Positions 53,536 through 63,639 are shown, counted from the first letter of the stretch. The stretch: DNA of 64,000 nucleotides from Parabacteroides timonensis (GCF_900128505.1 NZ_LT669941.1:3952728-4016727); one strand, 5' to 3'. Numbers and translations are program-made. Notes: generated by a model not told the origin, from the letters alone.

Positions 53536-56500
53536 TAATAAACGCACGGAATGACCATCAAACTCATCAAAGTGGACGTCAGCAACCCTCCGATCACGGC
53601 AATGGCCATCGGTGAACGTAGCGAAGCACCTTCCCCGAAGCTGAACGTCATCGGGAGCAGCGCCAGGATAGTTGTCAACGTCGTCATGATGATCGGGCGG
53701 ATACGTTGCTGCCCGGCCTGTACGATAGCATCGGTCAGCGGGGCACCGTCGGCTTTCAACTGATTGATACGGTCTACCAGAATGATCGAATTGTTTACAG
53801 CGATACCCACCAGCATCACGATACCGATCACACCCATCATATTAATGGTTGTTCCGGTGATGAAGAAAAGCAGGATGGCTCCTACCACTGCCAACGGAAT
53901 GGTCAACAGGATCGTGAAGGGATGCAACAACGATTCGAACTGGGAAGCCAACACCATATAAACCAGAATAACGGACAAGGCAAGGGCAAACAACAGGCTG
54001 TTCATCGATTCCTGCCGTTTTTCCTCCTCTCCCGTCACGGTGATGGAATAATTGGCAGGAAGTTCAATGCTTTTTACCGTCTGGCGGATGTCTTCCGCTA
54101 CTTTGTCCAGCGATTTACCGGCATCCATGTTCGCCATCACCCGGCTGATGCGGTTCTGGTTACGGCGGTATATTTCTTTCGGGGCCTGCGACTCGTCGAA
54201 GGTAGCGATCTCCCGCAGGCGGAATTCCTGTTCCCCGTTCTTTATCACCAGGTCGCCCAACGCACCGAGAGGAATATCGGGCGTCTTAATGACGATATCA
54301 CGCATCTCGCCACGGTATTCCATCTTCCCCGCATCCTTACCGCCCAGCTGTTGCTTGAGTTGTTCGATAACGGTCTGTACACTCAGGTTGTTAATACCCG
54401 CCATCGTACGGTTAATGGAAATAGTTATTTCCGGGGCACCGTCTTCGATGGAAGAAACGATATTGTATAATCCGCTTACGCCCTGCATACGGGCCTTTAC
54501 CTCTTCGGTAATATCGGCTATTTCATCCAGTTCCTCTCCTTTTACTTCTACTACGATAGGAGCGCCTTCGCTACCCAATAGGGAGCTCAGGGAGTTTTCT
54601 TCCTGCTTGATAGTCAGTTCAAGGCCATCGGGATTTTCTGCCGTACGGACGAACTGTTCGATAACGGCTTCTGGTGATACATTGCATTCCGGTGAAAGAA
54701 TAACCTTCATCATAGCCGTATTCTCCCCTTCGAAGATAGCGTTCTCGGAACCACTGCCTTCGCCTATATGGCTGTAGACCGTCAATAATGAATCACCCGA
54801 GATAGTATAAAGCATCTCCTCCAGGTTTCCTACAGCCGACGATGTCCGTTCCAGACGGGTTCCTTCCGGCATCTTCACCACAACGGTAAACGCTTTACTT
54901 TCCATACGCGGCATAAACTCTGTCCCGATAAACGGGATCAGAAGAACCGTCACCACCATTAACAAAACAGCTGTGGAAATAACGATCCAGCGATGACCGA
55001 TCAAACTACGTAACAGACGGCTGTATCCCGCCATCTGAAGCCCCGTCCCTCCCAACGTCTCCTTAGCGTCCGATGGTATCTCTTTCCCCTCTCGAGAGGG
55101 GGCAGGGGGTGTGTTACGTTTGCGATTCATCAACCGGTCATACAACATCGGTATCACCAATATCGCCACGAACAAAGAAGATACCAACGAGAACGTCACC
55201 GTCCAGGCCTGATCCTTAAACAACTCGCCCGAAGCCCCGTGCAGATAAACGATCGGGAGAAAAACCACCACCGTAGTCAACGTGGAAGCAATCACCGCTC
55301 CCGCCACCTCCGACGTCCCTTTGATAGCAGCTTCGCGTACAGACAAGCCTTTCTCCTGGTTCCGGAAGATACTTTCGATCACTACAATCGCATTATCCAC
55401 CAGCATTCCCGCTCCAAGCGCCAGTCCCCCCAACGTCATTATATTTAGTGTAAGTCCATTAAAGAACATCAGATTGAATGTCGCCACAATCGAAATAGGA
55501 ATAGCCATACTGACAATCAATGTCGTCCCGAAACGACGCAAGAAGACGAACAGGATAACCACCGCCAGAATGATCCCCAATACGGCACTGTCCTTTACTT
55601 CACCTATCGCGTTCTTGATAAACGTCCCCTGATTACTTATCACCTTAAAATGATAACCGGGCAATGCCTGCTCGATAACGGCCAACTGGCGGGCGACACC
55701 GTCCACCACCTTCACCGTATTATAACGCATCTCTTTATAAACAGACAAGCCGATACTCCGTTCCCCGTTGATACGGACAATATTATCCGGACGGGCATTT
55801 TCAAACTTCACTGTAGCCACTTCACGGAGGAAAAGAGGGGCTTTATCCCCTGTCGTTTCCGCAGAAGCCGTAGAAGACGTGTTTGCATTCGTCCCCGCTT
55901 CCTGCTTATTGATCGGTTTATAACTGACAATCAGGTTTTCAAAATCTTCCTCCGAAGCGAACAGGCTCGAACTCTTTACCAGATACTGCAAACCCAATTC
56001 ACTGACACGTCCTCCGGATATACTTTGGTTATTCGCTTCGATACGGGAAGCAATATCTTCTATCTTCAATCCGAAAGCATCCAGTTTATAGGGATCGGTC
56101 TGGATGGTCAATGTACTTTCCTCCTGCCCCGACAGGGTTACTTCGGCCACACCTTCCAGCCGGATCAGCTCGTTGCGGATATAGCTTTCGGCCACCTTCC
56201 TGAGTTCCGCCATATCCGTAATATTCTGATGCGACATACCGATCAGGATGACAGGCGACTGGTTGGGATCATGCTGTGTGATCTTCAATTCGGTGATATC
56301 CTTATTCTGCGAAAACGGGTTCATGGCTTTCTGCAGGTCGAGGAAAGCCTCATCCATATCTTTCGTCCAGGTATATTCTACCGTGATACGGGCCGAACCG
56401 GCCTTCACCACCGACGAGACCTGTGTAACGTCACTTTGGCGGATCGCCATCGACTCCATATTCTTTACAAACTGTTTCTCGATCTCTTCCGGTGGGCGTT

Positions 56501-56660
56501 CGCCTGCCTTCAGTTCGATAAACAGCCGGGGGTTATTCAGGTCGGGTAGCAAGTCGACACTCAGCTGATCGTACGAAATCTTTCCCAATAACAGGATAGC
56601 CAGTACAACCATACAGATAGTAACCGGATTACTTACCGCAAATTTGACGATATTCTTCAT
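53481..56660 (-). CDS. RND efflux transporter permease
   Basis: 1059 residues, inner-membrane proton-driven pump of the AcrB/HAE1 type with two six-helix halves and two large periplasmic loops. Visible are the N-terminal helix VCMVVLAILLLGKISYD-like start, LALGAGMLVDNAIVVIESIF (proton site, D-N form) and the mirrored second-half helix GIVMLVGIAVNNSIILVDRI. With the adaptor (56679) and TolC-like gene (57747) it forms a standard tripartite pump. Residues about 515-527 are encoded by the 33-bp interspersed element, in the cytoplasmic linker before the second half. The C-terminus is encoded by the 41-bp repeat. Confidence 0.95.
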   Translation of the reverse strand: MKNIVKFAVSNPVTICMVVLAILLLGKISYDQLSVDLLPDLNNPRLFIELKAGERPPEEIEKQFVKNMESMAIRQSDVTQVSSVVKAGSARITVEYTWTKDMDEAFLDLQKAMNPFSQNKDITELKITQHDPNQSPVILIGMSHQNITDMAELRKVAESYIRNELIRLEGVAEVTLSGQEESTLTIQTDPYKLDAFGLKIEDIASRIEANNQSISGGRVSELGLQYLVKSSSLFASEEDFENLIVSYKPINKQEAGTNANTSSTASAETTGDKAPLFLREVATVKFENARPDNIVRINGERSIGLSVYKEMRYNTVKVVDGVARQLAVIEQALPGYHFKVISNQGTFIKNAIGEVKDSAVLGIILAVVILFVFLRRFGTTLIVSMAIPISIVATFNLMFFNGLTLNIMTLGGLALGAGMLVDNAIVVIESIFRNQEKGLSVREAAIKGTSEVAGAVIASTLTTVVVFLPIVYLHGASGELFKDQAWTVTFSLVSSLFVAILVIPMLYDRLMNRKRNTPPAPSREGKEIPSDAKETLGGTGLQMAGYSRLLRSLIGHRWIVISTAVLLMVVTVLLIPFIGTEFMPRMESKAFTVVVKMPEGTRLERTSSAVGNLEEMLYTISGDSLLTVYSHIGEGSGSENAIFEGENTAMMKVILSPECNVSPEAVIEQFVRTAENPDGLELTIKQEENSLSSLLGSEGAPIVVEVKGEELDEIADITEEVKARMQGVSGLYNIVSSIEDGAPEITISINRTMAGINNLSVQTVIEQLKQQLGGKDAGKMEYRGEMRDIVIKTPDIPLGALGDLVIKNGEQEFRLREIATFDESQAPKEIYRRNQNRISRVMANMDAGKSLDKVAEDIRQTVKSIELPANYSITVTGEEEKRQESMNSLLFALALSVILVYMVLASQFESLLHPFTILLTIPLAVVGAILLFFITGTTINMMGVIGIVMLVGIAVNNSIILVDRINQLKADGAPLTDAIVQAGQQRIRPIIMTTLTTILALLPMTFSFGEGASLRSPMAIAVIGGLLTSTLMSLMVIPCVYYILEKMKRGQNLLKTPNE
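55082..55114 (-). repeat. 33-bp interspersed element, copy 2, inside the RND gene
   Basis: The reverse complement of copy 1 (48552-48584) with one difference (TGCCCC for TACCCC). It is read in frame as NTPPAPSREGK. Downstream, GGGAGGGACGGGG near 55045 is an imperfect complement of the element start, so the inserted unit may be about 75 bp with terminal inverted repeats, like a small MITE. Confidence 0.75.
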
Positions 56661-56678
56661 AATATAATGTATCGGTCA

Positions 56679-57740
56679 CTATTTTTGTACTTTCACTTTG
56701 CTATTCTCCTTCAGCGTCTCGAAGCCTTTGACAACGAGGTTATCATTCTCCCGAAGCCCTTCCAGAACTTCGATATTGTTTTCATCTTCCAACCCTGTAC
56801 GGATATTCCGCAGAATAGCCGTATTCTTATCCACAATAAATACATATTTGCGGCGACGGTTGGACTGTACCACATCTTTCGGAATGATAATAGCACTGTC
56901 GGCACGATCTACCACGATATCTGCCTTGACAAACATTCCGGGACGCAGTTTCAAATCGTTATTCTGGATCAGTACCTTACCTTTAAAAGTACGTGTCTCT
57001 GTACTGATAGCCGGAGACAGTTCACTGATCACCGCTTTCAGCGTATCTTCCGGCAATGTGTAATGAGTGATATATACCGGCTGATCCGCCTTCACATAGC
57101 TGATAGCACTTTCCGGCAGGTTGACGTCCATATACATCCGGGCATAGTCCATTATTCCGACCATCGGCTTGCCCTGTTCCACCCGCACATCCGCCGTATA
57201 ATGAGGAAGGTTGACGATCACACCGTCGAAAGGAGCCTTTACGTTCATCTTTTCCAGATTGAGTTTTGCATTCTCCAGATCGTAACGGGCATTCGTCACC
57301 TTTACTTCGGTGTTACGCATTTCGCTGAGTGTTACTCCGCCTTTTTCATACAGTGCTTTTTGTTTGTTTTGTTCCTGCTCGGCTATTTCCAGACTAAGTT
57401 CTTTGGCATCGATGGCAATGCCGTTCTCATATTCTTTATCCTCCAGGCGGATAATCAGCTGCCCTTTGGAAACAAGATCGCCCAGTTTGAAAAGCTTACC
57501 TGTCTTCGGGTTGGTCTGAAGTTTGTAAAGACCGCTCATTTCAGAGTTGAGGTCTACGCCATAGGTTGGTTGTGCCGTGCCGGTCGTATTGATCAGCTTG
57601 CTGATAGAGCCTTTTTTCAGTTCTGTTACAGAAACCGGTGTGGCAATATCACTGGGAGCATTCTGCGGCTGATTGTTACAACCGGTAGTTATTACAGCTA
57701 CAAATAAAAGAGTAGCAAGGGTATGACTATATTGTTTCAT
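56679..57740 (-). CDS. RND periplasmic adaptor (membrane fusion lipoprotein)
   Basis: 353 residues with lipobox ITTGC (Cys21), anchoring it to the inner membrane's outer face. It shows the HlyD/AcrA layout: a lipoyl half (ELKKGSISKLINTTGTAQP), a helical hairpin (about 110-175: ELSLEIAEQEQNKQKALYEKG), the second lipoyl half (NVKAPFDGVIVNLP) and beta-barrel/MP domains. It links the RND pump with the TolC-like channel. It lies 6 bp after the channel gene and 18 bp before the RND gene. Confidence 0.95.
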   Translation of the reverse strand: MKQYSHTLATLLFVAVITTGCNNQPQNAPSDIATPVSVTELKKGSISKLINTTGTAQPTYGVDLNSEMSGLYKLQTNPKTGKLFKLGDLVSKGQLIIRLEDKEYENGIAIDAKELSLEIAEQEQNKQKALYEKGGVTLSEMRNTEVKVTNARYDLENAKLNLEKMNVKAPFDGVIVNLPHYTADVRVEQGKPMVGIMDYARMYMDVNLPESAISYVKADQPVYITHYTLPEDTLKAVISELSPAISTETRTFKGKVLIQNNDLKLRPGMFVKADIVVDRADSAIIIPKDVVQSNRRRKYVFIVDKNTAILRNIRTGLEDENNIEVLEGLRENDNLVVKGFETLKENSKVKVQK

Positions 57741-57746
57741 GACTGA

Positions 57747-59222
57747 TTATTTTTCTGATATTAGGTCTTTCATAGGAACGATAGGCGTATTCTGCTCGAA
57801 GTCGTACAACGAGAGTATCTTAAGATTCAACAACTCAATCTTGTAGTTGATAAGGGCTTGTGTATAAGAGATCTTCTTATTAGAGAGCTGTGTCTGGAAC
57901 TGGCTCATTTCCATACCAGTCAGATCCCCTTCCCGGTAGCGGGTCAGGTTCAGATCATAAGTCAGCTGGGCATTCGTTACGTTTTGTTCGGCAATCTTTA
58001 TCTGTGTACGCAGGTTCTCCAAACTACGCCATACCTGACGGATATTCAATTCGATGTCTACCTTGTCTTCATGAAAATCGAGTTCATTGATCTTCTGTGC
58101 TACTTTCTGTGCACGAACGCGGGCTTTCTTTTCTCCCCAGTCGAAGATGGGAACAGAGAAGCTGATCGCAACACGTGGGTTCTGTGTCGGATTATCATAG
58201 ATATTCTTCAGGTTACGGTTATCACCGATCAGACCGAAAGAAACGGCAATATCACCTTTGAACTCGTTCAGCGCCTTCGTTTTAATCATTTCAAACCCCA
58301 GTTCATCACTCTCTATCTCACGCTGGCGAAGTTCCAGGCGCGATTCCAGCCCGTGTGAAATAGCTTGTTGCAGATTTACATCGATCGGTTTGATGTCTAT
58401 TTCGGCAAATACCATCAGGTCTTCATTCAGGTTCATACCCAGGGTTTGCTTCAATTTATCTTTTGCGTTTTCAAGCGACACCTGTTGTTCCTCCACCGAA
58501 GAACGGGCTGTAGCCAGGTTGAGTTCCGCTTGAAAGAGTTCGTCCTTTGCCGCCAGGTCGGCTTCCACTTTATTTCGGATGATGTCATAACTTTGCTGGG
58601 CATTCACCAGTTCCTCACGGGTGATGGCTAACTGACTTTGTGCCATGTAAACATTATAAAACTGGTTCGTTATATCCTTCTCGGTATTCAAGCGTTGCAA
58701 GGCATAACTGATATTGGCATTCTCATAGTCGTATTCGATCTGCTTCAACTCCATCTTCCGTTTGTTATAAGTGAAGATGGGTTGGGAAAGTTGCAGGTAC
58801 AGGTTATTGTTAAATGCCTTATTGCTGTTCTTCGATCCCTCCACATCCGAGTTATTATCCTGCCAGCCAAACGTATTTATCAAAGAGATTTCACCATCTG
58901 TCCACAAAATAGGCTGGTCTACCCGGAATGTACCGCTCGAACTGAATGTCTCGTTGGTGTACCACTGCGACAGACGGTTATCGAACCGGCGATTTTTGTT
59001 GTAATCCACCGGATTCAGGTTCAGTGAGAACTTCGATTTAAGGGAAGCCCGCTGTGCTACCAATGTTTCCTGATACCGTTCCAGATTCATGTGCGAACGA
59101 CGCAGAGTCGGACTATTCTCTTCCGCTATATCCAACGCTTTCTCTATGGTCAGAGACAGTTGCCCGCGAGCTGCCAACGGCACTCCCAACAGGACTACAA
59201 TAGCCAGGATCATCTTTTTCAT
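57747..59222 (-). CDS. TolC family outer membrane efflux channel
   Basis: About 491 residues from ATG 59222 (MKKMILAIVVLLGVPLAARG signal; an ATG seven codons upstream is also open). It has the two tandem outer-membrane-efflux-protein repeats rich in long helices (LDIAEENSPTLRRSHMNLER; RVAISFSVPIFDWGEKKARV) and conserved spacings of the family. It provides the outer membrane exit duct for the RND pump. It lies between the ABC permease and the adaptor gene. Confidence 0.93.
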   Translation of the reverse strand: MKKMILAIVVLLGVPLAARGQLSLTIEKALDIAEENSPTLRRSHMNLERYQETLVAQRASLKSKFSLNLNPVDYNKNRRFDNRLSQWYTNETFSSSGTFRVDQPILWTDGEISLINTFGWQDNNSDVEGSKNSNKAFNNNLYLQLSQPIFTYNKRKMELKQIEYDYENANISYALQRLNTEKDITNQFYNVYMAQSQLAITREELVNAQQSYDIIRNKVEADLAAKDELFQAELNLATARSSVEEQQVSLENAKDKLKQTLGMNLNEDLMVFAEIDIKPIDVNLQQAISHGLESRLELRQREIESDELGFEMIKTKALNEFKGDIAVSFGLIGDNRNLKNIYDNPTQNPRVAISFSVPIFDWGEKKARVRAQKVAQKINELDFHEDKVDIELNIRQVWRSLENLRTQIKIAEQNVTNAQLTYDLNLTRYREGDLTGMEMSQFQTQLSNKKISYTQALINYKIELLNLKILSLYDFEQNTPIVPMKDLISEK

Positions 59223-59262
59223 CAATAGTAACTCTCTTTGCATATTAAGATTATATTAATTA

Positions 59263-62200
59263 TTATCGTTTGACCAGTTTAACGGCATCCGCCGCTACAC
59301 TTTTTAGTTTACACTCGTTTGTCAGGGTGATATAAGCCGTATCGGCCGTGAAATAATAAACACCCAGCTGCTCCCAGCCTTCATTGGATCTCCTCAGATT
59401 GATATAGGCATCTTCCGGTTCCTCTCCCTGTCTTACCTTGAAATGATATTCACCTTCTACCCGGTCATTATATCGCAATTCATTGCTTTTGCTCACATAA
59501 TAATAGAGATCATATTGTCCTTCAGCAGGTATAGGGACTTTCCAGGTAGCTGTCTGACTTCCATTACCGCTTTTTATCACATAAGCAGAGCGGATGTATT
59601 TACCGTAATAGTTGTTATTGGTTGTAGCCGTCCATTGCAACGGCGGACGCCAGTCGGAAACACCGGAATATTTAAAGGAGGTATCTTCCACTTTATCCAA
59701 CCATTTAGGAAGTAATCCCACTACATCCGGTTCAGATAGGACGAATAGAGAATCATCCTCGTTATCGACAATGATTTCATCTGTATTTTCACGTGAAGAA
59801 CCGGAAATGATAAAATCACCTTCGATATCCACATCGCGTCTTCTTTCTTCTTTTATATTTCCTATCTGCTGACTGATCACACTCGGCAAGTTCCCGGAGA
59901 TCATAGTGTTGACCGTTACATACCGCGGAGCATTCTCCCATACGGATACCAGCAATTTCGTCTGATGCGGTTCCAATACGATTTTACGGTTAGCACGCGG
60001 ATCCGGATTCTGACCGCCTCGTTGTACCCCCTGTATTTCCAGATGTACGATACCTTCATAATCCGAATTATTACTTATCTGTACTTTCAACACAAAATTC
60101 TCCTCCCCTCTATTTACTACTTTAGTTACCTCAAACCGTTCAGCACTATAATAAGGAAGAGGCGTAGGACGTTCCCACTCGGAAAATCCTGAGCGAATAT
60201 CTGCATGGCTCACCTGCCCCAGCGTATCCAATAAGTTTTCGAACTGGATATTCCGGAAAGTATTCCGTTCCAGTAATGTATAAAGAGAATCCCTAAAAGC
60301 ATCCACCCCGATATTGATTTCGGGCACGGCAAACAATCGGTATGTCTTCAGACCAATGATATTATTCAATAGGTCACGATATTCCACATCCGTAAGAAGT
60401 TCTTTAAAAGTCTGTTTCTCCATCAGCAGGCTTGCCTTCTCATTATTACTGATGCCATTGATATCGCGTTCCCAACCCGAGTTATCCGACTTCTTTTGCA
60501 AGTACAGTTCAATAGCCGTATTCGCTATCGGCCATTCAGGAGAAAATATATTATACCGGAAATTATATAACTGTGGAAACAGGAAATAGGGGTTTGCTTG
60601 TGACGAGATATTATAATTTCCACGACCACTGGATGAGAAGTTATAATTCCCTTCCATCCGGGTAAATATCCAAAGAAAATTATTCAATGCCCGTATCTTT
60701 GCTTCTTCTTCGGTAATTTCACGACCTCCCCTTTTTGACCATTTAAGCTGGTTCCTCCAGGCCCTATCGACATCCAACTGCCCGAATACACAACCTTTTT
60801 CCGGAAAAAGAACCATTTCCGGCTGTACAGCCTCCTGGGCCTGCGACCAAGCACGGGGATAGGTAGAAAACTGCACGGGAACCTCTACAACAGAAAAACG
60901 TTTGAACGGATAAGAGAGTTTGTAAGTACGCTCCAGATTCTCCCTGATATTATGAATAAAAGAAGGGATCGTATCGCGAATCGAATCAAAAGTAGCCGTA
61001 TAATAATCATTCCCTTCAATATGCCAGATACTATATAAGGTACTGTCAGACTCCAGGGTTTGTTGTTTATATTTACCGATAATCAACGAAACCGTCTGTG
61101 CCGGATATTCCGCGGCAAAAGAATAGTTACCGTCTTCCGCTTTCACACTTTCTCCCTGCGATAAAGGAACCAAGCCGGGAAGCGGTTTTATCTGCAATCC
61201 GAACTTACTGAAATAAGTCTGTTGCCAATCAGAACTAAGATCACTGTAAGCCGTACCGGGACGAGGATACCAATATGTTTCGGGAGTAAACAATACATAA
61301 TCCGGTGTCTGGAACACATACTGTTTATCTATATTGAACAGGAAATTCTTATATTCCTGTTGTAATACCTCGGCCGGAATATCCAGATAGCAAAACCGGC
61401 TGTTTATTCTTCCACCATATTTTACAGAGAAAGTAACCGTATCGGAAGGAACGATCTTTTCTCCGAAATCGACTAACAGGATCTGGTTATCCCGCTCAAA
61501 ATCCAGTTTCTTTCCTTCCCGTGTTATTTCCTGCACTTGCAAACCCGGATTCAGACAAAAAGTAAAGACAGAAGCAGGTTCCAATACCGTTCCTTTCATC
61601 GTCACTTCCGAAAAGAATGTTTCGGGTAGTTGCTCAAATGAAATATCATACCGGTCTATAATCATTTTAGGGGTATGCACATATTTATTATTGATAGCGG
61701 TATACAATGCACGCATATCGCTCTCCACCAATATGGAATGTACATGTTTATAGCCGGCAGCTCCACTGATCGACAGCATACAAAAAGAAAGAAACAACCA
61801 CGGATAATTGCTGCGTGAAGAATTAGGCAGACGTCTGAACAAAAAGATTGTAAAGAAGATAAAGGCCAGGCCGGCAAAAAAATAGATCGCCCGATGGTTC
61901 AATACTGTCTCCCAATTGGTGAAACCGACGATCGTCGATTTTACTAACGGCAGGCTGTAAGCCATATAATCGAATAAGTAATAGAATTTATCACTAATAT
62001 AAAAGATTGTCAGGCCGATATATCCCAACAGGATAATAAAGGTAAGTGCCTGATTCTTCAATACCAGCATCAGGAAAATGGATAGCCCTATGATAAAGAC
62101 CAACGTCGGAATACTTATCAACAAGAAATAAAGAATATACGCCATCCAGTCTACCGCCATTCCTGAAGTCATAAAGTTAAACAGCAAAGCTATTCCCATG

Positions 62201-62577
62201 ATGATCAGGTTAAGAATCAGAAAAACACGCAGGTTTCCCCATATCTTACCGATCACGTATTCGGCATTGCTTAACGGACGGACATAGAACACCTCCGAAG
62301 TATCGAGTTTCTTATCCCTCTTCAGGAATTCCGAAGAAAGAAATATACAGATCACCGCTTGGCCGGTATTTAATAAGAGCAGGTTCAGGTAAGGGAGATT
62401 GGCCGGTATTGCCTTCACCAGCCAAAAACCACCGGAGTCTTCCATGATCAGCATGGCAAAATCAAAAAATCCGAGTATCAGAATGGCCAGTATGGTAAAC
62501 ACTTTAAAGAACCAGCTCCGGATCAGAATTTTACTTTCGTATTTTGCTACCGATTGTATATTGTTGATAAACGACAT
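59263..62577 (-). CDS. ABC permease with M1-peptidase-like and golvesin-like ectodomains
   Basis: 1104 residues. Residues 1 to about 285 are an ABC-2-type permease with about six helices (ending PWLFLSFCMLSISGAAGY). About 290-900 form a large extracytoplasmic part resembling the M1 aminopeptidase domain of Bacteroidetes permease/M1 fusions (for example FSVVEVPVQFSTYPRAWSQ and EAVQPEMVLFPEKG). No HExxH zinc motif is seen, so it is probably catalytically dead. The last 150 or so residues resemble a golvesin-type C-terminal domain (GQYDLYYYVSKSN, GWEQLGVYYFTAD). It should pair with the ATPase encoded 21 bp upstream. The function is unknown; a substrate-gating or chaperone role for the ectodomain is speculation. 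Confidence 0.85.
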   Translation of the reverse strand: MSFINNIQSVAKYESKILIRSWFFKVFTILAILILGFFDFAMLIMEDSGGFWLVKAIPANLPYLNLLLLNTGQAVICIFLSSEFLKRDKKLDTSEVFYVRPLSNAEYVIGKIWGNLRVFLILNLIIMGIALLFNFMTSGMAVDWMAYILYFLLISIPTLVFIIGLSIFLMLVLKNQALTFIILLGYIGLTIFYISDKFYYLFDYMAYSLPLVKSTIVGFTNWETVLNHRAIYFFAGLAFIFFTIFLFRRLPNSSRSNYPWLFLSFCMLSISGAAGYKHVHSILVESDMRALYTAINNKYVHTPKMIIDRYDISFEQLPETFFSEVTMKGTVLEPASVFTFCLNPGLQVQEITREGKKLDFERDNQILLVDFGEKIVPSDTVTFSVKYGGRINSRFCYLDIPAEVLQQEYKNFLFNIDKQYVFQTPDYVLFTPETYWYPRPGTAYSDLSSDWQQTYFSKFGLQIKPLPGLVPLSQGESVKAEDGNYSFAAEYPAQTVSLIIGKYKQQTLESDSTLYSIWHIEGNDYYTATFDSIRDTIPSFIHNIRENLERTYKLSYPFKRFSVVEVPVQFSTYPRAWSQAQEAVQPEMVLFPEKGCVFGQLDVDRAWRNQLKWSKRGGREITEEEAKIRALNNFLWIFTRMEGNYNFSSSGRGNYNISSQANPYFLFPQLYNFRYNIFSPEWPIANTAIELYLQKKSDNSGWERDINGISNNEKASLLMEKQTFKELLTDVEYRDLLNNIIGLKTYRLFAVPEINIGVDAFRDSLYTLLERNTFRNIQFENLLDTLGQVSHADIRSGFSEWERPTPLPYYSAERFEVTKVVNRGEENFVLKVQISNNSDYEGIVHLEIQGVQRGGQNPDPRANRKIVLEPHQTKLLVSVWENAPRYVTVNTMISGNLPSVISQQIGNIKEERRRDVDIEGDFIISGSSRENTDEIIVDNEDDSLFVLSEPDVVGLLPKWLDKVEDTSFKYSGVSDWRPPLQWTATTNNNYYGKYIRSAYVIKSGNGSQTATWKVPIPAEGQYDLYYYVSKSNELRYNDRVEGEYHFKVRQGEEPEDAYINLRRSNEGWEQLGVYYFTADTAYITLTNECKLKSVAADAVKLVKR

Positions 62578-62598
62578 AGAGGGTCAATTAAAAGGTTA

Positions 62599-63492
62599 TT
62601 AATCGTTAGTCCAGAGGTTCAATTTATTCTCCATATAATACACATAAGCATGTTCCAGATTGGGAGGATACGATTCAGCTTCATATCCTATGATCTCATC
62701 AGCCACAACCTGCACTTCCCAACCGGAGCCGGAAGGAATAGTCGAAATTACGGGGTATTTCTTATCTACCTCGTGCAGTCGGTCGCTCGTTACTTTTATA
62801 CGCCAGACTTTTCCTTCTGCCTGTTTCAGCATATCCTGCGGCGAACCGTAAAAAGAAACCTGTCCTTTGTTCATTAGCGCCATACAATTACAAGTACTGG
62901 ATATGTCTCCCACGATATGGGTAGAAAGGATGATCGTTACGTCATTCTCACTTACTTCCGATAGCAGGTTACGGAAACGGATACGTTCCTCTGGATCGAG
63001 TCCGGTGGTCGGCTCATCCACAATGATCACTTTCGGATGATGGATCAATGCCTGGGCAATCCCCAAACGCCGCTTCATACCACCCGATAGTTTATTTGCA
63101 TATCGTTCGCGTACATCGAACAAACCTACATTTTCGAGCATAGCATCTACAGCCTGCTTTCTTTGTTTACTGTTAGTCATACCCGACAGACGGGCGGCAT
63201 AATCCAGAAACTCATGTGTTTTGTACTTTGCGAAGAAACGGAAGTCCTGTGGAAGATAACCTAATATGCCTCTGATCTCTTTGCGCTGCCTGAGCAGATC
63301 ATAGCCACAGATATCCACTTGACCGGAAGTCGGCTCCATCAAAGCAACCAGGATACGCATCAATGTAGACTTTCCGGCACCATTCGGCCCCAACAGTCCG
63401 AACATTCCTGTCGGTATCTCCAGATTCACATCTTTCAATGCATGGTTTCCGTTCGGATATACCTTATTAAGGTTCTTTATCGATATACTCAT
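62599..63492 (-). CDS. ABC transporter ATP-binding protein
   Basis: 297 residues, cytoplasmic ATPase with ISIKNLNKVYP, Walker A GLLGPNGAGKST, Q-loop LPQDF, signature LSGGMKRR, Walker B VIIVDEPTTGLDP and H-loop STH. It belongs to the type that drives ABC-2 permeases. The C-terminal 80 residues (ending NLEHAYVYYMENKLNLW) match those of the ATPase fused to the RND protein at 48589, pointing to duplication inside the operon. It is the first gene; the likely promoter lies in 63500-63560 (TATCTTTA and TAACTTTT, each one base off consensus). Confidence 0.95.
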   Translation of the reverse strand: MSISIKNLNKVYPNGNHALKDVNLEIPTGMFGLLGPNGAGKSTLMRILVALMEPTSGQVDICGYDLLRQRKEIRGILGYLPQDFRFFAKYKTHEFLDYAARLSGMTNSKQRKQAVDAMLENVGLFDVRERYANKLSGGMKRRLGIAQALIHHPKVIIVDEPTTGLDPEERIRFRNLLSEVSENDVTIILSTHIVGDISSTCNCMALMNKGQVSFYGSPQDMLKQAEGKVWRIKVTSDRLHEVDKKYPVISTIPSGSGWEVQVVADEIIGYEAESYPPNLEHAYVYYMENKLNLWTND

Positions 63493-63570
63493 TCAGTCCA
63501 AGGTTCACGAAAAGTTAGAATTAAGTCGTAATACGTTGGTAAAGATATATTTTATTCACATCACTACAAA

Positions 63571-63610
63571 TAAAAAACGTTCCCAACCAAAATATATTAG
63601 TTGGGAACGT
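63571..63610 (-). terminator. Rho-independent terminator of rubrerythrin
   Basis: On the minus strand, ACGTTCCCAAC pairs with GTTGGGAACGT (11 bp, 12-nt loop), followed by TTTTTTA. It lies 30 bp after the rbr stop and isolates it from the ABC operon. Confidence 0.93.
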
Positions 63611-63639
63611 CCTAAATTAAATCCTGATAAGGAAATTTT

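Noticed and set aside
59263..62577. Active M1 aminopeptidase
   Set aside because: The layout recalls M1, but no HExxH zinc motif can be found in the frame.
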